DNA of 64,000 nt, from positions 140,933 to 204,932 of the forward strand of contig NZ_JAFLJM010000009.1 of NCBI RefSeq assembly GCF_017745675.1, written 5' to 3'. Positions within the stretch are counted from its first letter, which is position 1, and the number at the start of each line of letters is the position of its first letter. Shown here piece by piece: positions 45,940-57,934 of this stretch. The notes below the pieces were generated by a model. The model was not told the DNA's origin. It did not search any database and was given only the letters and a program-made list of their open reading frames with translations. The DNA comes from Alkalihalobacillus sp. BA299. GTDB lineage: Bacteria; Bacillota; Bacilli; Bacillales; Bacillaceae_F. The translations under genes were made by a program, and so were the position numbers.

Positions 45940-47607
45940 TTATACTTCCATAATGATTGGTAAAATCATTGGCTTTCTCTTTGTACGTTCGTAAAGGAAA
46001 GGTCCAAGGATGTCACTAATTTCATTTTTTATTTCTGACCATTGTGTTGTTTTACGCTCCATTATTTCATCTAGATGTTTAGCGAGCAGTTGTTGTGCTT
46101 CGTGAATTAAGTCACCAGCTTCTCTCATATAAACGAAGCCACGAGAAATGATATCAGGTCCTGCCGAAACTTTAAATTCTTTCATATTTAAGCTCACGAC
46201 AACTACAACTAGACCTTCTTCCGATAAGATACGGCGATCTCTCAAAACGATATTCCCAATATCTCCAATACCACTCCCATCAACATATACAGATCCTGAA
46301 GGGACTTTGCCGGAGATCATGGCTTCTTCTCGATTCATCGATAATACTTCACCATTGTCCATAATGAAGCAATTCTTTTCAGGAACGCCACAGTCTTGAG
46401 CTAGCTTCGTGTGCATTTTTAACATACGATACTCACCATGAATAGGGAAGAAATACTGCGGTTTCATTAGTCTTAACATTAACTTTTGTTCTTCTTGTCC
46501 ACCATGCCCAGAAGTATGAATATTACTTAGTGAACCGTGTATAACATTTGCACCAACCCGGTATAGTTGATTAATTGTCTTACTTACACTAAGTGTGTTT
46601 CCTGGAATAGGTGAAGATGAAAACACAACGGTATCACCAGGGATAATTTGAATTTGGCGATGTGTACCAAATGCAATTCTTGATAAAGCTGCCATCGGCT
46701 CTCCTTGGCTTCCTGTACATAAAATAGTTACATGGTTGTCAGGGAGCTTATTTAATTGAGATGGTTCAATAAACGTCCCTTTTGGAGCACGTATATAACC
46801 AAGCTCTTGTCCAATCGTCAAAGCCGATTCCATACTTCGACCAAACACTGCAATCTTCCTCCCGTACTGCACAGAGGTTTCGACTACTTGTTGTAAGCGA
46901 TGAATGTTTGAAGCGAAAGTGGCAAAAATAACGCGTCCTTCTACTTTACGGAAGATATTATCAATACTTTCTCCGACTTTTCGCTCAGACATTGTAAATT
47001 CGGGAATTTCACTATTCGTACTATCTGAAAGTAAACAAAGTACACCCTCCTCACCAATTTTAGCCATTTTAGTGAGGTTTGCTGGCTCTCCCACTGGTGT
47101 AAAGTCAAACTTGAAATCTCCTGTATGGACGATATTTCCAGCTGGAGTATTTACAACAATTCCATAGGCATCAGGAATACTATGTGTTGTACGGAAAAAA
47201 GTAACAGATGTATTCGCGAACTTGATAACTTGGTCTTCATGGATTTCGTGCATTTTAACTTTACGAATAAGTCCGTGCTCTTCTAGCTTATTTTTTATTA
47301 AACCAAGAGCTAGTTTACCGCCATAGATAGGAATATTTACCTCTCGCATTAAATAGGGAATTCCACCAATATGGTCTTCATGTCCGTGCGTAATAAACAA
47401 ACCTTTAATTTTTTCTTCATTCCGAACTAAATATGTGTAATCAGGAATAACATAATCAATTCCCAGTAGCTCGTCCTCTGGGAATTTTATTCCTGCATCA
47501 ATTAAAATGATCTCATCCTGGTACTGAATGGCATAGGTGTTCTTGCCGATCTCACCTAGCCCCCCTAGTGCGAATACAGATGCTTGATTAGGTTTAGCTT
47601 GTTTCAT
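45940..47607 (-). CDS. rnjA: Ribonuclease J1
   Basis: A 555-aa metallo-beta-lactamase/beta-CASP ribonuclease, the same length as B. subtilis RNase J1. The zinc motif is [29 protein letters not shown] and the beta-CASP motifs ([29 protein letters not shown]) follow, then the C-terminal domain. It is the main 5'-3' exonuclease and an endonuclease in RNA decay. It follows rpoY by 3 bp in one operon. Confidence 0.97.
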   Translation of the reverse strand: MKQAKPNQASVFALGGLGEIGKNTYAIQYQDEIILIDAGIKFPEDELLGIDYVIPDYTYLVRNEEKIKGLFITHGHEDHIGGIPYLMREVNIPIYGGKLALGLIKNKLEEHGLIRKVKMHEIHEDQVIKFANTSVTFFRTTHSIPDAYGIVVNTPAGNIVHTGDFKFDFTPVGEPANLTKMAKIGEEGVLCLLSDSTNSEIPEFTMSERKVGESIDNIFRKVEGRVIFATFASNIHRLQQVVETSVQYGRKIAVFGRSMESALTIGQELGYIRAPKGTFIEPSQLNKLPDNHVTILCTGSQGEPMAALSRIAFGTHRQIQIIPGDTVVFSSSPIPGNTLSVSKTINQLYRVGANVIHGSLSNIHTSGHGGQEEQKLMLRLMKPQYFFPIHGEYRMLKMHTKLAQDCGVPEKNCFIMDNGEVLSMNREEAMISGKVPSGSVYVDGSGIGDIGNIVLRDRRILSEEGLVVVVVSLNMKEFKVSAGPDIISRGFVYMREAGDLIHEAQQLLAKHLDEIMERKTTQWSEIKNEISDILGPFLYERTKRKPMILPIIMEV

Positions 47608-47610
47608 ATG

Positions 47611-47820
47611 TTACCCCTGTTCTATTCTAAAGTTAGGATTTTGTTTTTCATACTCAAGAAATACTCCAGAAATCTTTTGTACGTATTCGATACTAATGTT
47701 TTTGTCGGCAAGTTTTTTTCGAGCTTCTCGCTCACTGTTTGCTTCTACATAATAAGATTTTGTATTTTCCCGAACAGGAACTTGTTCTGGTTTTGGTTGA
47801 TAAAAAACTTTGTAAATCAT
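47611..47820 (-). CDS. rpoY: RNA polymerase epsilon subunit
   Basis: A 69-aa protein matching the small RNA polymerase subunit RpoY (YkzG): MIYKVFYQPKPEQVPVRENT and later EREARKKLADKNISIEYVQ. It binds near the RNA polymerase jaw/secondary channel. AGGAGAGG precedes ATG 47820. It is co-transcribed with rnjA, as in other Bacilli. Confidence 0.95.
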   Translation of the reverse strand: MIYKVFYQPKPEQVPVRENTKSYYVEANSEREARKKLADKNISIEYVQKISGVFLEYEKQNPNFRIEQG

Positions 47821-47995
47821 AATACCTCTCCTTTTATATGGTTCAACCTTGTATTTATTTTCATATTATAAATGAAATTGGTTAGATTTTCATGCATTTA
47901 TTCTTCTTTGCCAATTTTTTTCAATATTATTCATATTCATATGTAAAAAAGGGGAAGAAATTGTTAAGATTTTTCCCCCATTGTAGTTCTACTTA

Positions 47996-48079
47996 TTATT
48001 GTGGACTTTGAGCAAGTCTTTTTTTAGGAAGGAGTCCACGACAGTGCTTCACTAATTTTCGTTTTAGCTTCTTAAGCAT
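47996..48079 (-). CDS. Very small basic protein (27 aa)
   Basis: AGGAGGAAAAGAA precedes ATG 48079 on the minus strand and opens a 27-codon frame, MLKKLKRKLVKHCRGLLPKK then RLAQSPQ-stop. Nine of the first 20 residues are Lys or Arg and it has one Cys. The strong ribosome binding site and position between rpoY and the deformylase gene suggest a real peptide, perhaps RNA- or membrane-binding. I do not recognise a family. Confidence 0.5.
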   Translation of the reverse strand: MLKKLKRKLVKHCRGLLPKKRLAQSPQ

Positions 48080-48270
48080 TTCTTTTCCTCCTTGTAGGAA
48101 GTAATGTTTAAAGCCCTATCATTTTGTTTTTAGTATGTGGAAAAAAGAAAAAAAAACTACAAGGTAATTACTGGCTAATTTAAGCATTTCTCTTTCAAAT
48201 GAGAGGACATGAACACTTTGATAATGTACGTTGGCATCGTTATTCTATGGATGTATTACCTTGATAACGG

Positions 48271-48307
48271 AAAAGACGTGACCCTCATTGCTGGAGTCAC
48301 GTCTTTT
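48271..48307. terminator. Strong bidirectional terminator after the deformylase gene
   Basis: AAAAGACGTGAC (48271-48282) pairs perfectly with GTCACGTCTTTT (48296-48307). Confidence 0.9.
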
Positions 48308-48853
48308 CTACAATTTAGGTAAGGCTCTTTTAAATTTTCCTTCATAACCTTCAATGCGGTCATAAAACATAATACCATTAAGATGATCAATTTCATGTTG
48401 AAATACAATGGAGGTAAGCCCTTTTAAACGCCAAGTAACTTCCTCCCCTTCAAGTGTAGTTCCTTTAACTGTAATTCTAGAATATCTTGGGACAATTCCA
48501 GGAACGTCACGATCAACAGAAAGACAACCCTCCCCATTTTCAAGGTGGTTAAGTTCAACAGAATGACTAATAATTTTAGGGTTAAACATACCACAACTTA
48601 CTAAATTGTCATTTTCGTCATATACATGAACAGCGATCATTCTTTTACTAATTCCAATTTGTGGAGCAGCAAGTCCAATTCCTGGTCGTAGACCGTATTG
48701 CTCCGCAATCTCAGGGTTTTGACTATTAATAACGAACTCGAGCATTTTTTCTAAAGTTTGTTTGTCTTCTTCTGATGGTGGTAAAGGTACTTCCTTTGCA
48801 ATTTGTCGTAAGACAGGATGACCTTCTCGAATAACATCCTTCATCGTAATCAT
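48308..48853 (-). CDS. defB: Peptide deformylase
   Basis: A 181-aa deformylase with all three motifs: GIGLAAPQ, EGCLSV and QHEIDHLNG, the last with the metal-binding HExxH. It removes the formyl group from new proteins. ATG 48853 (MITMKDVIREGHPVLR) matches the B. subtilis DefB N-terminus; GGGG lies 12 nt upstream. A TTG at 48865 is in frame but abuts that site. The longer internal loop (LRPGIGLAAPQ preceded by NSQNPEIAEQYG) is the class-II type of Gram-positives. Confidence 0.95.
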   Translation of the reverse strand: MITMKDVIREGHPVLRQIAKEVPLPPSEEDKQTLEKMLEFVINSQNPEIAEQYGLRPGIGLAAPQIGISKRMIAVHVYDENDNLVSCGMFNPKIISHSVELNHLENGEGCLSVDRDVPGIVPRYSRITVKGTTLEGEEVTWRLKGLTSIVFQHEIDHLNGIMFYDRIEGYEGKFKRALPKL

Positions 48854-48951
48854 TTTTTCATACAACCCCTTTTTTTCTAGTCCATATGTATAATATACAA
48901 TTCATAAAATAATTCCATATTTATAGTATACCAAAAAAGTCCAAAACGGAA

Positions 48952-48980
48952 AAAACGGAAGTCGATTGAACTCCCGTTTT
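48952..48980 (-). terminator. Terminator after the YjcZ-like gene
   Basis: AAAACGGGAGT pairs with ACTTCCGTTTT on the minus strand, followed by TTTCCG; it can also fold on the other strand. Confidence 0.7.
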
Positions 48981-48992
48981 CTTATAAGCAAA

Positions 48993-49151
48993 TTAAGCGC
49001 CGTAACGAGAAGCACCTACAATGATTAATAAAATGAAGAGAACAACGATTAAAGCGAAGCCTCTTCCGCGTCCGTAACCTGGTCCATAAGCTCCAGCTAC
49101 TGGTGCTCCATAACCGTATCCACAAGGATCATAGCATCCATATCCGTGCAT
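48993..49151 (-). CDS. YjcZ-like sporulation protein (52 aa)
   Basis: A 52-aa protein too short for many gene finders. It starts [20 protein letters not shown], is Gly/Tyr-rich with two cysteines, then has one membrane segment [16 protein letters not shown] and ends SRYGA. This is the YjcZ/YuzC family found in Bacillus sporulation. AAGGAGG is 9-10 nt before ATG 49151. Probably made in the mother cell or spore; no biochemical role is known. Confidence 0.9.
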   Translation of the reverse strand: MHGYGCYDPCGYGYGAPVAGAYGPGYGRGRGFALIVVLFILLIIVGASRYGA

Positions 49152-49424
49152 GTTTCATGACCTCCTTTAAGAATTACATCGCTATCTCGCGACTCACTAA
49201 TACACTATGCGCTAAATAAATTCCTGTTTGGTCATATACCCAATTTATAATAAAAACTTTATTGAACTTTGATATTAGGTACTATAATTTTTAAAATCTA
49301 AATATACTATCTATAAATGTACAAGTCGTAATGAAATAAATATTGTCAAATGGTGGATTTTTGTATAATGTTTTAGTGAATGAAGTTGTATAATTGGGAA
49401 TTATGGGGATGGGAGGTATTCGGT

Positions 49425-50081
49425 TTGAAACTGAAGCATTTAAGCTTTATTTTAGGTGTAGTAATGGTTTTGTTCCTCGGTGCCTGTGGAAGCAAGCCTG
49501 CAGAAAATATGTATACTCATTTGGAGAAGGCGGTTGTATTGGAGGAGGTTTTTGAGCAACAACAGGAACCACTTGTAGCTGCGGAAAAGAAAGAGCATGA
49601 AATATATGAACAAATTATAAAGTTAGGTATGTCTGAGTTTGAGGAAATTGTAGAACTTTCTAATCAAGCAATTTCTATTGTTCAAGAACGAAGGGAATTA
49701 ATAGATAAAGAAAAAATGAGTATTGAAGCAGGCTACGAAGAGTTTATAAAAATAGAACCTGAAATTGAAAATATTAAAGAAGAAGAAATTAAAGATCATT
49801 CCATTAAATTAATGGAAACAATGGAGGATCGAATTAACAGCTATCATGTGTTGTATGATGAATATGAAAAAGCACTAAATTTAGATGAAGAATTGTATAT
49901 AATGCTTCAAAAAGAAGATTTAACAATTGATGAATTACAAGAAAAGATTGACCAAATCAATGAAGCTTATGAAGTTGTAATGAAAGCAAAAGATGAATTT
50001 AATGAATATACAGAAGCATATAATAAGCTAAAGAAAGAGTTTTATATACTGGCTGAATTAGATGTTACATTTGAAGAATAA
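49425..50081 (+). CDS. ykyA: YkyA-family putative cell-wall-binding lipoprotein
   Basis: A 218-aa lipoprotein. A signal segment (SFILGVVMVLFLGAC) ends in the lipobox LGAC, followed by a long, Glu-rich helical domain of the YkyA type. GGGAGG is 8 nt before TTG 49425; the upstream ATG at 49380 would add a non-conserved stretch before the signal peptide. It precedes the pdh genes as in B. subtilis. Function unknown. Confidence 0.88.
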   Translation: MKLKHLSFILGVVMVLFLGACGSKPAENMYTHLEKAVVLEEVFEQQQEPLVAAEKKEHEIYEQIIKLGMSEFEEIVELSNQAISIVQERRELIDKEKMSIEAGYEEFIKIEPEIENIKEEEIKDHSIKLMETMEDRINSYHVLYDEYEKALNLDEELYIMLQKEDLTIDELQEKIDQINEAYEVVMKAKDEFNEYTEAYNKLKKEFYILAELDVTFEE

Positions 50082-50087
50082 AAGTAA

Positions 50088-50117
50088 GGGAAATGTCTTT
50101 TTAGGCATTTCCTTTTT
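50088..50117 (+). terminator. ykyA terminator
   Basis: GGAAATG (50089-50095) pairs with CATTTCC (50106-50112) and is followed by TTTTTAG. Confidence 0.75.
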
Positions 50118-51733
<1,616 letters not shown>

Positions 51734-51736
51734 TCC

Positions 51737-52714
51737 ATGGCGCAAATGACGATGATTCAAGCTATTACGGATGCAATGCGTAATGAGCTAAAAAGAGATG
51801 AAAATGTTCTCGTATTTGGAGAAGACGTCGGTAAAAATGGTGGAGTATTCCGTGCTACTGATGGATTACAAGCAGAGTTCGGTGAAGAGCGCGTATTTGA
51901 TACACCATTAGCTGAATCTGGTATCGGTGGGTTAGCGATCGGATTAGGTTTAACAGGCTTCCGTCCGGTAATGGAAATTCAATTCTTCGGTTTTGTATTC
52001 GAAGTATTTGACTCGGTAGCAGCACAGATGGCTCGTATGCGTTACCGTTCTGGTGGTAAATATCATTCACCGATTACAGTTCGTTCACCATTAGGTGGGG
52101 GTGTAAAAACGCCGGAATTACATGCTGATAATTTAGAGGGATTAGTTGCGCAAACGCCAGGTTTAAAAGTAGTTTACCCCTCAACTCCTTATGATGCAAA
52201 AGGTTTATTAATTTCAGCAATTCGTGATAACGATCCAGTTATTTTCCTTGAACATATGAAATTATATCGTTCATTCCGTGGCGAAGTACCTGAAGAAGAG
52301 TACACAATTCCACTTGGTAAAGCTGATGTAAAACGTGAAGGTAAAGACATTTCAATTATTACATATGGTGCAATGGTTCACTCTTCATTAAAAGCAGCTG
52401 AAGAGTTAGAAAAAGAGGGTATTGATGCTGAAGTTATCGACCTTCGTACAGTGAGTCCATTAGATATTGAAACAATCGTTGCTTCTATCGAAAAAACGAA
52501 TCGTGCAGTCGTTGTACAAGAGGCACAAAAACAAGCAGGTGTTGCTGCAAATGTAATGGCAGAAATTACTGAACGTGCAATCTTACATTTAGAAGCACCA
52601 GTTTTACGAGTAACTGCACCAGATACAGTTTTCCCATTTGCGGCTGCTGAAGATGTATGGCTACCTGATTATAAAGACATCGTCGAAAAAGCAAAGCAAG
52701 TCGTTAATTTTTAA
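51737..52714 (+). CDS. pdhB: Pyruvate dehydrogenase E1 beta
   Basis: A 325-aa E1 beta subunit: [19 protein letters not shown] with the ThDP-binding Glu region, [16 protein letters not shown], and [19 protein letters not shown]. It pairs with PdhA as an alpha2beta2 enzyme. AAGGAG is upstream of ATG 51737, 3 bp after pdhA. It is followed by an intrinsic terminator before pdhC. Confidence 0.96.
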   Translation: MAQMTMIQAITDAMRNELKRDENVLVFGEDVGKNGGVFRATDGLQAEFGEERVFDTPLAESGIGGLAIGLGLTGFRPVMEIQFFGFVFEVFDSVAAQMARMRYRSGGKYHSPITVRSPLGGGVKTPELHADNLEGLVAQTPGLKVVYPSTPYDAKGLLISAIRDNDPVIFLEHMKLYRSFRGEVPEEEYTIPLGKADVKREGKDISIITYGAMVHSSLKAAEELEKEGIDAEVIDLRTVSPLDIETIVASIEKTNRAVVVQEAQKQAGVAANVMAEITERAILHLEAPVLRVTAPDTVFPFAAAEDVWLPDYKDIVEKAKQVVNF

Positions 52715-52722
52715 TTAATGTA

Positions 52723-52762
52723 CTGAAAAAGAAGTCGATTGGTTTCTTTTTCAGTCTTTTTT
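52723..52762 (+). terminator. Intrinsic terminator between pdhB and pdhC
   Basis: CTGAAAAAGAA (52723-52733) pairs with TTCTTTTTCAG (52744-52754), then TCTTTTTT follows. Its place inside the pdh cluster implies that pdhCD are either made at a lower level by read-through or have their own promoter in 52763-52870. Confidence 0.8.
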
Positions 52763-52885
52763 CACGATTTCAAAGGTTATAGATAATACTTAGTATAAAA
52801 TAATAAGGCTGCTGGATATAGATTTCTTGAAATTTTTATGAAATATTATCAGTCTCAAATTAAATGACAAAGGGAGGCGCTTTTT

Positions 52886-54175
52886 GTGGCATTTGAATTT
52901 AAACTTCCTGATATCGGTGAAGGTATCCATGAAGGTGAAATTGTTAAGTGGTTTGTAAAGCCAGGTGACGAAGTCAAAGAAGATGATATTTTACTTGAAG
53001 TACAAAATGATAAAGCTGTAGTTGAGATTCCATCACCAGTTGAAGGTAAAATATTAGACATTAAAGTAAGTGAAGGTACAGTTGCAGTAGTTGGAGACGT
53101 TCTTGTTACGATAGATTATGATGGTGAAGCACCTCAATCGGCTCATGGACATGAAGAAGAAGCACCAGCGCCAGCTAAAGAGGAAGTAAATGCTGAGGAA
53201 CCAAAAGAGGCTGCGCCTGTTGCTACAGAAGAAGTAGATGAAAGTCGTCGTGTTATTGCTATGCCTTCAGTACGTAAATATGCTCGTGAAAAAGGTGTTA
53301 ACATACGTGCGGTACAAGGAACAGGAAATAATGGTCGTATCGTACTAGAAGATATCGATAGTTATTTAGCAGGTGGACAAACTGAAGCACCAGCACAAAC
53401 TCAAGAAGCAGCCCCTGCTGAAGAGGCAGCACCAAAAGCACAACAAGCAGAGCCTGTTGCTATTCCAGAAGGTGCTAATGAAGAGCGTGTACCACTTAAA
53501 GGTATCCGTAAAGCAATTGCTAAAGCGATGGTTAACTCTAAACATACAGCGCCTCATGTTACTCATATGGATGAAATCGATGTAACTGCGCTTGTTGCTC
53601 ATCGTAAGCAATATAAAGAGGCAGCTGCTGAGCAAGGTGTTAAATTAACATACTTACCTTACGTAGTAAAAGCATTAACTGCTGCGTTACGTAAATACCC
53701 TGCTCTTAACGCTTCAATTGATGACGTGAATGAAGAGATTGTGTACAAAAACTATTTCAATATTGGTATTGCAGCTGATACGGATCAAGGGTTAGTTGTA
53801 CCGGTAGTTAAAGATGCTGATCGCAAATCCATTTATACCATTGCACAAGAAATTAGTGAATTAGCTGTAAAAGCTCGTGATGGTAAGCTTAGCCCGAATG
53901 AAATGAAAGGTGGCACATGTACAATTTCTAATTTAGGTTCAGCACGTGGAGCATGGTTTACACCAGTTATTAACCATCCTGAAGTAGCGATTTTAGGTAT
54001 CGGCCGTATTGAAGAAAAAGCGGTGGTTAAAAATGGAGAAATCGTAGCTGCTCCAGTACTAAATTTATCTATTAGCTATGACCACCGTCTAATTGATGGA
54101 GTAACAGCACAAAATGCCTTGAATCATGTTAAACGTTTATTAAACGACCCACAATTGTTATTAATGGAGGGATAA
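52886..54175 (+). CDS. pdhC: Dihydrolipoamide acetyltransferase (E2)
   Basis: A 429-aa E2: one lipoyl domain at 1-78 with the lipoylated Lys in [14 protein letters not shown], an Ala/Pro/Glu-rich linker, a subunit-binding domain at about 130-166 ([20 protein letters not shown]), a second linker and the catalytic domain from ~205 with the active-site [11 protein letters not shown]. It moves acetyl groups to CoA and forms the core of the complex. GGGAGG is upstream of GTG 52886. Confidence 0.96.
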   Translation: MAFEFKLPDIGEGIHEGEIVKWFVKPGDEVKEDDILLEVQNDKAVVEIPSPVEGKILDIKVSEGTVAVVGDVLVTIDYDGEAPQSAHGHEEEAPAPAKEEVNAEEPKEAAPVATEEVDESRRVIAMPSVRKYAREKGVNIRAVQGTGNNGRIVLEDIDSYLAGGQTEAPAQTQEAAPAEEAAPKAQQAEPVAIPEGANEERVPLKGIRKAIAKAMVNSKHTAPHVTHMDEIDVTALVAHRKQYKEAAAEQGVKLTYLPYVVKALTAALRKYPALNASIDDVNEEIVYKNYFNIGIAADTDQGLVVPVVKDADRKSIYTIAQEISELAVKARDGKLSPNEMKGGTCTISNLGSARGAWFTPVINHPEVAILGIGRIEEKAVVKNGEIVAAPVLNLSISYDHRLIDGVTAQNALNHVKRLLNDPQLLLMEG

Positions 54176-54178
54176 GTA

Positions 54179-55588
54179 ATGGTAGTTGGGGATTTCGCAA
54201 CAGAAGTAGATACTCTTGTCATCGGCTCAGGCCCTGGCGGTTATGTAGCAGCTATTCGCGCTGCCCAATTAGGACAAAAAGTAACGATTGTTGAGAAAGG
54301 TAATCTTGGTGGAGTTTGTTTAAATGTCGGTTGTATTCCTTCAAAAGCATTAATTCAAGCTGGACATCGTTTTCATGATGCTAACTCATCTGAGAATATG
54401 GGAATTTCAGTCGAAAAAGTCAACCTTGATTTCACAAAAATGCAAGAATGGAAAGCATCTGTTGTTAACAAGTTAACAGGTGGGGTAGAAGGTCTTTTAA
54501 AAGGTAATAAAGTTGAAATTGTTAAAGGTGAAGCATACTTTGCGGATAAAGATTCTGTTCGTATCATGGACGATAAGCAAGCGCAAACGTACAAGTTTAA
54601 AAATTGTATCATTGCTACAGGGTCTCGCCCGATTGAAATTCCAGCTTTTAAATGGAGTAAACGTGTATTAAGTTCAACGGGTGCACTAAATTTAACAGAG
54701 CTTCCTAAGAAGTTAATTGTTATTGGTGGTGGCTATATTGGAATTGAACTTGGAGCAGCATATTCTAACCTTGGTTCAGAAGTTGTTATATTAGAGGGCG
54801 GAAAGCAAATTCTTCCAGGTTTTGAAAAACAAATGAGTCAGCTTGTGACACGTCGTATGAAAAAGAATGGTGTAGAATTCTATACTGAAGCTTTAGCACA
54901 AGGTGTAGAAGAAACAGATAGTGGCGTTACAGTTACAGCTGAAGTAAAAGGTGAAACAAAGACGTTTGAAGGAGACTATGTATTAGTCACGGTTGGACGT
55001 CGTCCGAATACCGAAGAAATTGGTTTAGAACAAATCGGTGTTGATATTGATGAGCGTGGCTTTATTAAAGTTGACAAACAGTGTAAAACATCTGTCGATG
55101 GAATCTACGCCATTGGTGATATTGTAGCTGGTCCTATGCTTGCTCATAAAGCTTCCTATGAAGCTAAAGTAGCAGCAGAAGCAATTGGAGGTCATCCTGC
55201 TGAAGTTGATTATCTTGCTATTCCTGCTGTTGTTTTCTCAGGTCCAGAACTTGCAACTGTAGGATTAAATGAAAAAGAAGCAAAAGAAGAAGGCTATGAC
55301 GTTGTTGTTTCTAAATTCCCATTTGCTGCTAATGGTCGAGCTTTATCGTTAGATGAGACAGATGGGTTTATGAAAATGGTCACACGTAAAGATGATGGCT
55401 TAGTACTAGGTGTACAAATTGCTGGCGCGAATGCATCTGATATGATTTCTGAAGCTTGTGTCGCTATTGAAGCAGGTATGACAGCCGAAGATATTGCTCT
55501 AACGATTCATGCGCATCCATCATTAGGTGAAATTACAATGGAAACTGCTGAAGTAGCACTTGGTATGCCTATCCATATTGTAAAATAA
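54179..55588 (+). CDS. pdhD: Dihydrolipoamide dehydrogenase (E3)
   Basis: A 469-aa flavoprotein disulfide reductase. FAD motif [19 protein letters not shown], redox Cys pair in [19 protein letters not shown] motif [19 protein letters not shown] and the C-terminal catalytic His-Glu in [14 protein letters not shown]. It reoxidises lipoamide with NAD. Follows pdhC by 3 bp; GGAGGGATAAGTA precedes ATG 54179. Confidence 0.97.
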   Translation: MVVGDFATEVDTLVIGSGPGGYVAAIRAAQLGQKVTIVEKGNLGGVCLNVGCIPSKALIQAGHRFHDANSSENMGISVEKVNLDFTKMQEWKASVVNKLTGGVEGLLKGNKVEIVKGEAYFADKDSVRIMDDKQAQTYKFKNCIIATGSRPIEIPAFKWSKRVLSSTGALNLTELPKKLIVIGGGYIGIELGAAYSNLGSEVVILEGGKQILPGFEKQMSQLVTRRMKKNGVEFYTEALAQGVEETDSGVTVTAEVKGETKTFEGDYVLVTVGRRPNTEEIGLEQIGVDIDERGFIKVDKQCKTSVDGIYAIGDIVAGPMLAHKASYEAKVAAEAIGGHPAEVDYLAIPAVVFSGPELATVGLNEKEAKEEGYDVVVSKFPFAANGRALSLDETDGFMKMVTRKDDGLVLGVQIAGANASDMISEACVAIEAGMTAEDIALTIHAHPSLGEITMETAEVALGMPIHIVK

Positions 55589-55620
55589 ATGTCATTTAAT
55601 TGCTTTGTAATTTAATTATA

Positions 55621-55648
55621 AAAAGGCTGACTTTTGGTCAGCCTTTTT
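55621..55648. terminator. Bidirectional terminator after pdhD
   Basis: AAAAGGCTGAC (55621-55631) pairs with GTCAGCCTTTT (55637-55647), with T-runs on both sides. Confidence 0.85.
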
Positions 55649-55672
55649 CAATTTATTTATTTAATTTGTGTT

Positions 55673-56083
55673 CTAATCATCTGCTCCATGGTAGGATAAT
55701 TCTTTATCTTCCATATTTAAAGCATGAGTGAGCATATCAATAATATCCTCTTTCGAATGCTTTCCTTCAATAACTAAATGTACATCATCACCACTTAAAA
55801 CCATTAAAGTTGGATATGTATTCACATTAAAATAACGAATAACTTTACGTTCGCTCGCGTAAACGATTTGGAACGGGAAGTGTTTATCTGGGAATAATCG
55901 TTGCATCTCTAATAATGCATCATAGAAACTCGCTTCCTCTAGAATCGATTCCTCATTTGAAAAAAGGACAGTCATATATTCTGTATTGTCTGTTACGAGT
56001 GGATTTGTTGTTGCCTCTGATGACCAACACCCTGAAGTAAACAATAAGGTCGTTAAGAGCAAGTAAGATAAATGTTGTCTCAT
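55673..56083 (-). CDS. Small lipoprotein with thioredoxin-like fold, no redox cysteines
   Basis: A 136-aa lipoprotein (signal ending LLFTSGC, lipobox Cys near residue 19). The mature part resembles a thioredoxin fold: FNVNTYPTLMVLSGDDVHLV has the cis-Pro strand and is followed by a helix (KEDIIDMLTHAL). The CxxC motif is absent and the only cysteine is the lipidated one, so no redox activity is expected. AGGAAGTGAGG lies before ATG 56083. Function unknown; convergent with pdhD. Confidence 0.6.
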   Translation of the reverse strand: MRQHLSYLLLTTLLFTSGCWSSEATTNPLVTDNTEYMTVLFSNEESILEEASFYDALLEMQRLFPDKHFPFQIVYASERKVIRYFNVNTYPTLMVLSGDDVHLVIEGKHSKEDIIDMLTHALNMEDKELSYHGADD

Positions 56084-56194
56084 CTTTTGACCTCACTTCC
56101 TATGAAGGATAAATTAATTGATATTATTTTACCATGCCATTTTATGGTTGTACCTGAAGTAACATAAATGTAATGAAATAGAAAAGTAAATATA

Positions 56195-56224
56195 AAAAGA
56201 CGGTCATCACTTTGACCGTCTTTT
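56195..56224 (-). terminator. Terminator of the BCCT gene
   Basis: AAAAGACGGTCA (56195-56206) pairs perfectly with TGACCGTCTTTT (56213-56224), immediately after the minus-strand gene. Confidence 0.85.
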
Positions 56225-56227
56225 CGA

Positions 56228-57844
56228 TTACTCTTCTTTCTTATTTTTAGAAATAGTGCTTATCTGTTTTTTTAATACTGCAATTTCTTCCTTTAATTTT
56301 AACTTTTCTTCTCTTAACCTTAGTTTTTCATCCTTCATCCGAAGCTTATCTTGATACAATATCGGTTTTTCTTGCCGTAATGATTTGATTAAAGAAAATA
56401 TCATAAAAATCATTAAAATCGCAAATGGGAATGCAGCTATGATGGAAGCCGTTTGTAAAGCTCCTAATCCCCCTGATGCTAATAACACGGCAGCTGCTGC
56501 AGACTGTATAATTCCCCATATGAATTTTACAGAATTGGCTGGATTTAAACTACCATTTGTTGTTTGCATACCAAGGACAAATGTAGCAGAGTCAGCAGAG
56601 GTAATAAAAAATGAACAAATCAGTAAGATGGCAATGATAGACATTAACATCCCAAAAGGAAACTGATCTAATACCGCAAATAAAGCTAACTCCATTCCTT
56701 GCTCTTCTATTACGCTCATAATACCTATATCACTATGCAAATCAAGTGATATAGCAGTTCCTCCAAAGACAGAAAACCATAAGGCACCAAAAATGGTCGG
56801 TACCGCTAAAACACCGATAACAAATTCACGAATTGTACGTCCTTTAGATACTCTAGCAATAAATGTTCCAACAAATGGAGCCCATGCAATCCACCATGCC
56901 CAATAGAAGATTGTCCAACCTTGTACCCAATTCGTTTCAGGATTAAATGGATCGATACGGAAGCTCATCCCTGCTAAATTTTGAAGGTAGCTGCCGAGTG
57001 TTTGAGTAAAAACTCCCATGATAAATGTAGTTGGTCCTACGAATAACAAGAAAAGTAGTAATCCAATGGCTAAATAGATATTCGTTTTACTTAATATGCG
57101 AATTCCTTTGTTTAAACCTGTTTGAGCAGATAACATATATAGGATCGTAATAATGACAATAATTATTAGCTGAGTTACCAGATTATTACTTACTCCGGGA
57201 ATAAGCTTCGAAGCACCACCAGAGATTTGCATCGTTCCGAAACCAAGTGATGTAGCGACTCCGAAAATGGTTGCAAATACAACGATAACATTAATGAAAG
57301 TGCCAATTGGGCCGTTGACACGATCACCAAGGAGCGGTTTAAATGCTGCACTTAATACACCAGGTGCACCTTTTCTAAATTGAAAATAGGCCAAAACTAA
57401 GGCAACTATGGAATAGACAGCCCAAGGATGTAATCCCCAGTGAAAAAAGGCATAACGCATGGCTATACTTGCTGCTTGATATGAATCAACGTCTGGATTT
57501 GGCGGATAATAAAAGTGGTACATCGGCTCAGCAACACCCCAAAATACGAGCCCAATTCCCATTCCTGCTGTAAATAAAAACGCAAACCAAGTTAAATAAT
57601 TATATTCTGGTCGATCCTCAGGTTTTCCCAAACGTATTCTTCCATACGGACTAAAGATAAGATAAATAGCAAAGATGAGAAAACCTGTAGTTGCTAATAG
57701 ATAAAACCAGCCAAATTTTTCGGTAATAAAACTTTGGATTGTGGCTGTTGTTGTATCAAGATGATTTGGAGCAATTACTCCCCATAAAATAAAGGCAATT
57801 GCTATAATTAATGAAATAGAAAACACAGGTGTTAATTTCTTCAA
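56228..57844 (-). CDS. BCCT-family betaine/choline/carnitine transporter
   Basis: A 538-aa transporter with about 12 membrane segments. The family signature is TIFYWAWWIAWAPFVGTFIA with the Trp-rich substrate helix, and early GMGIGLVFWGVAEPMYHF. It imports glycine betaine or related osmolytes with sodium, like OpuD. The cytoplasmic C-tail is a striking charged coiled coil (DEKLRLREEKLKLKEE and more Lys/Glu), which in BetP-type proteins helps sense osmotic stress. TTG start at 57844 after AAAGGAG. Complements the choline/betaine ABC system at 11-14 kb. Confidence 0.92.
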   Translation of the reverse strand: MKKLTPVFSISLIIAIAFILWGVIAPNHLDTTTATIQSFITEKFGWFYLLATTGFLIFAIYLIFSPYGRIRLGKPEDRPEYNYLTWFAFLFTAGMGIGLVFWGVAEPMYHFYYPPNPDVDSYQAASIAMRYAFFHWGLHPWAVYSIVALVLAYFQFRKGAPGVLSAAFKPLLGDRVNGPIGTFINVIVVFATIFGVATSLGFGTMQISGGASKLIPGVSNNLVTQLIIIVIITILYMLSAQTGLNKGIRILSKTNIYLAIGLLLFLLFVGPTTFIMGVFTQTLGSYLQNLAGMSFRIDPFNPETNWVQGWTIFYWAWWIAWAPFVGTFIARVSKGRTIREFVIGVLAVPTIFGALWFSVFGGTAISLDLHSDIGIMSVIEEQGMELALFAVLDQFPFGMLMSIIAILLICSFFITSADSATFVLGMQTTNGSLNPANSVKFIWGIIQSAAAAVLLASGGLGALQTASIIAAFPFAILMIFMIFSLIKSLRQEKPILYQDKLRMKDEKLRLREEKLKLKEEIAVLKKQISTISKNKKEE

Positions 57845-57934
57845 AAAAATATACTCCTTTCCTGCCTATTAAATTTTCCGTTAATAAAGGTACCATAGTA
57901 CTAAATAATACTCAAATAATATATCTTATAAAAA

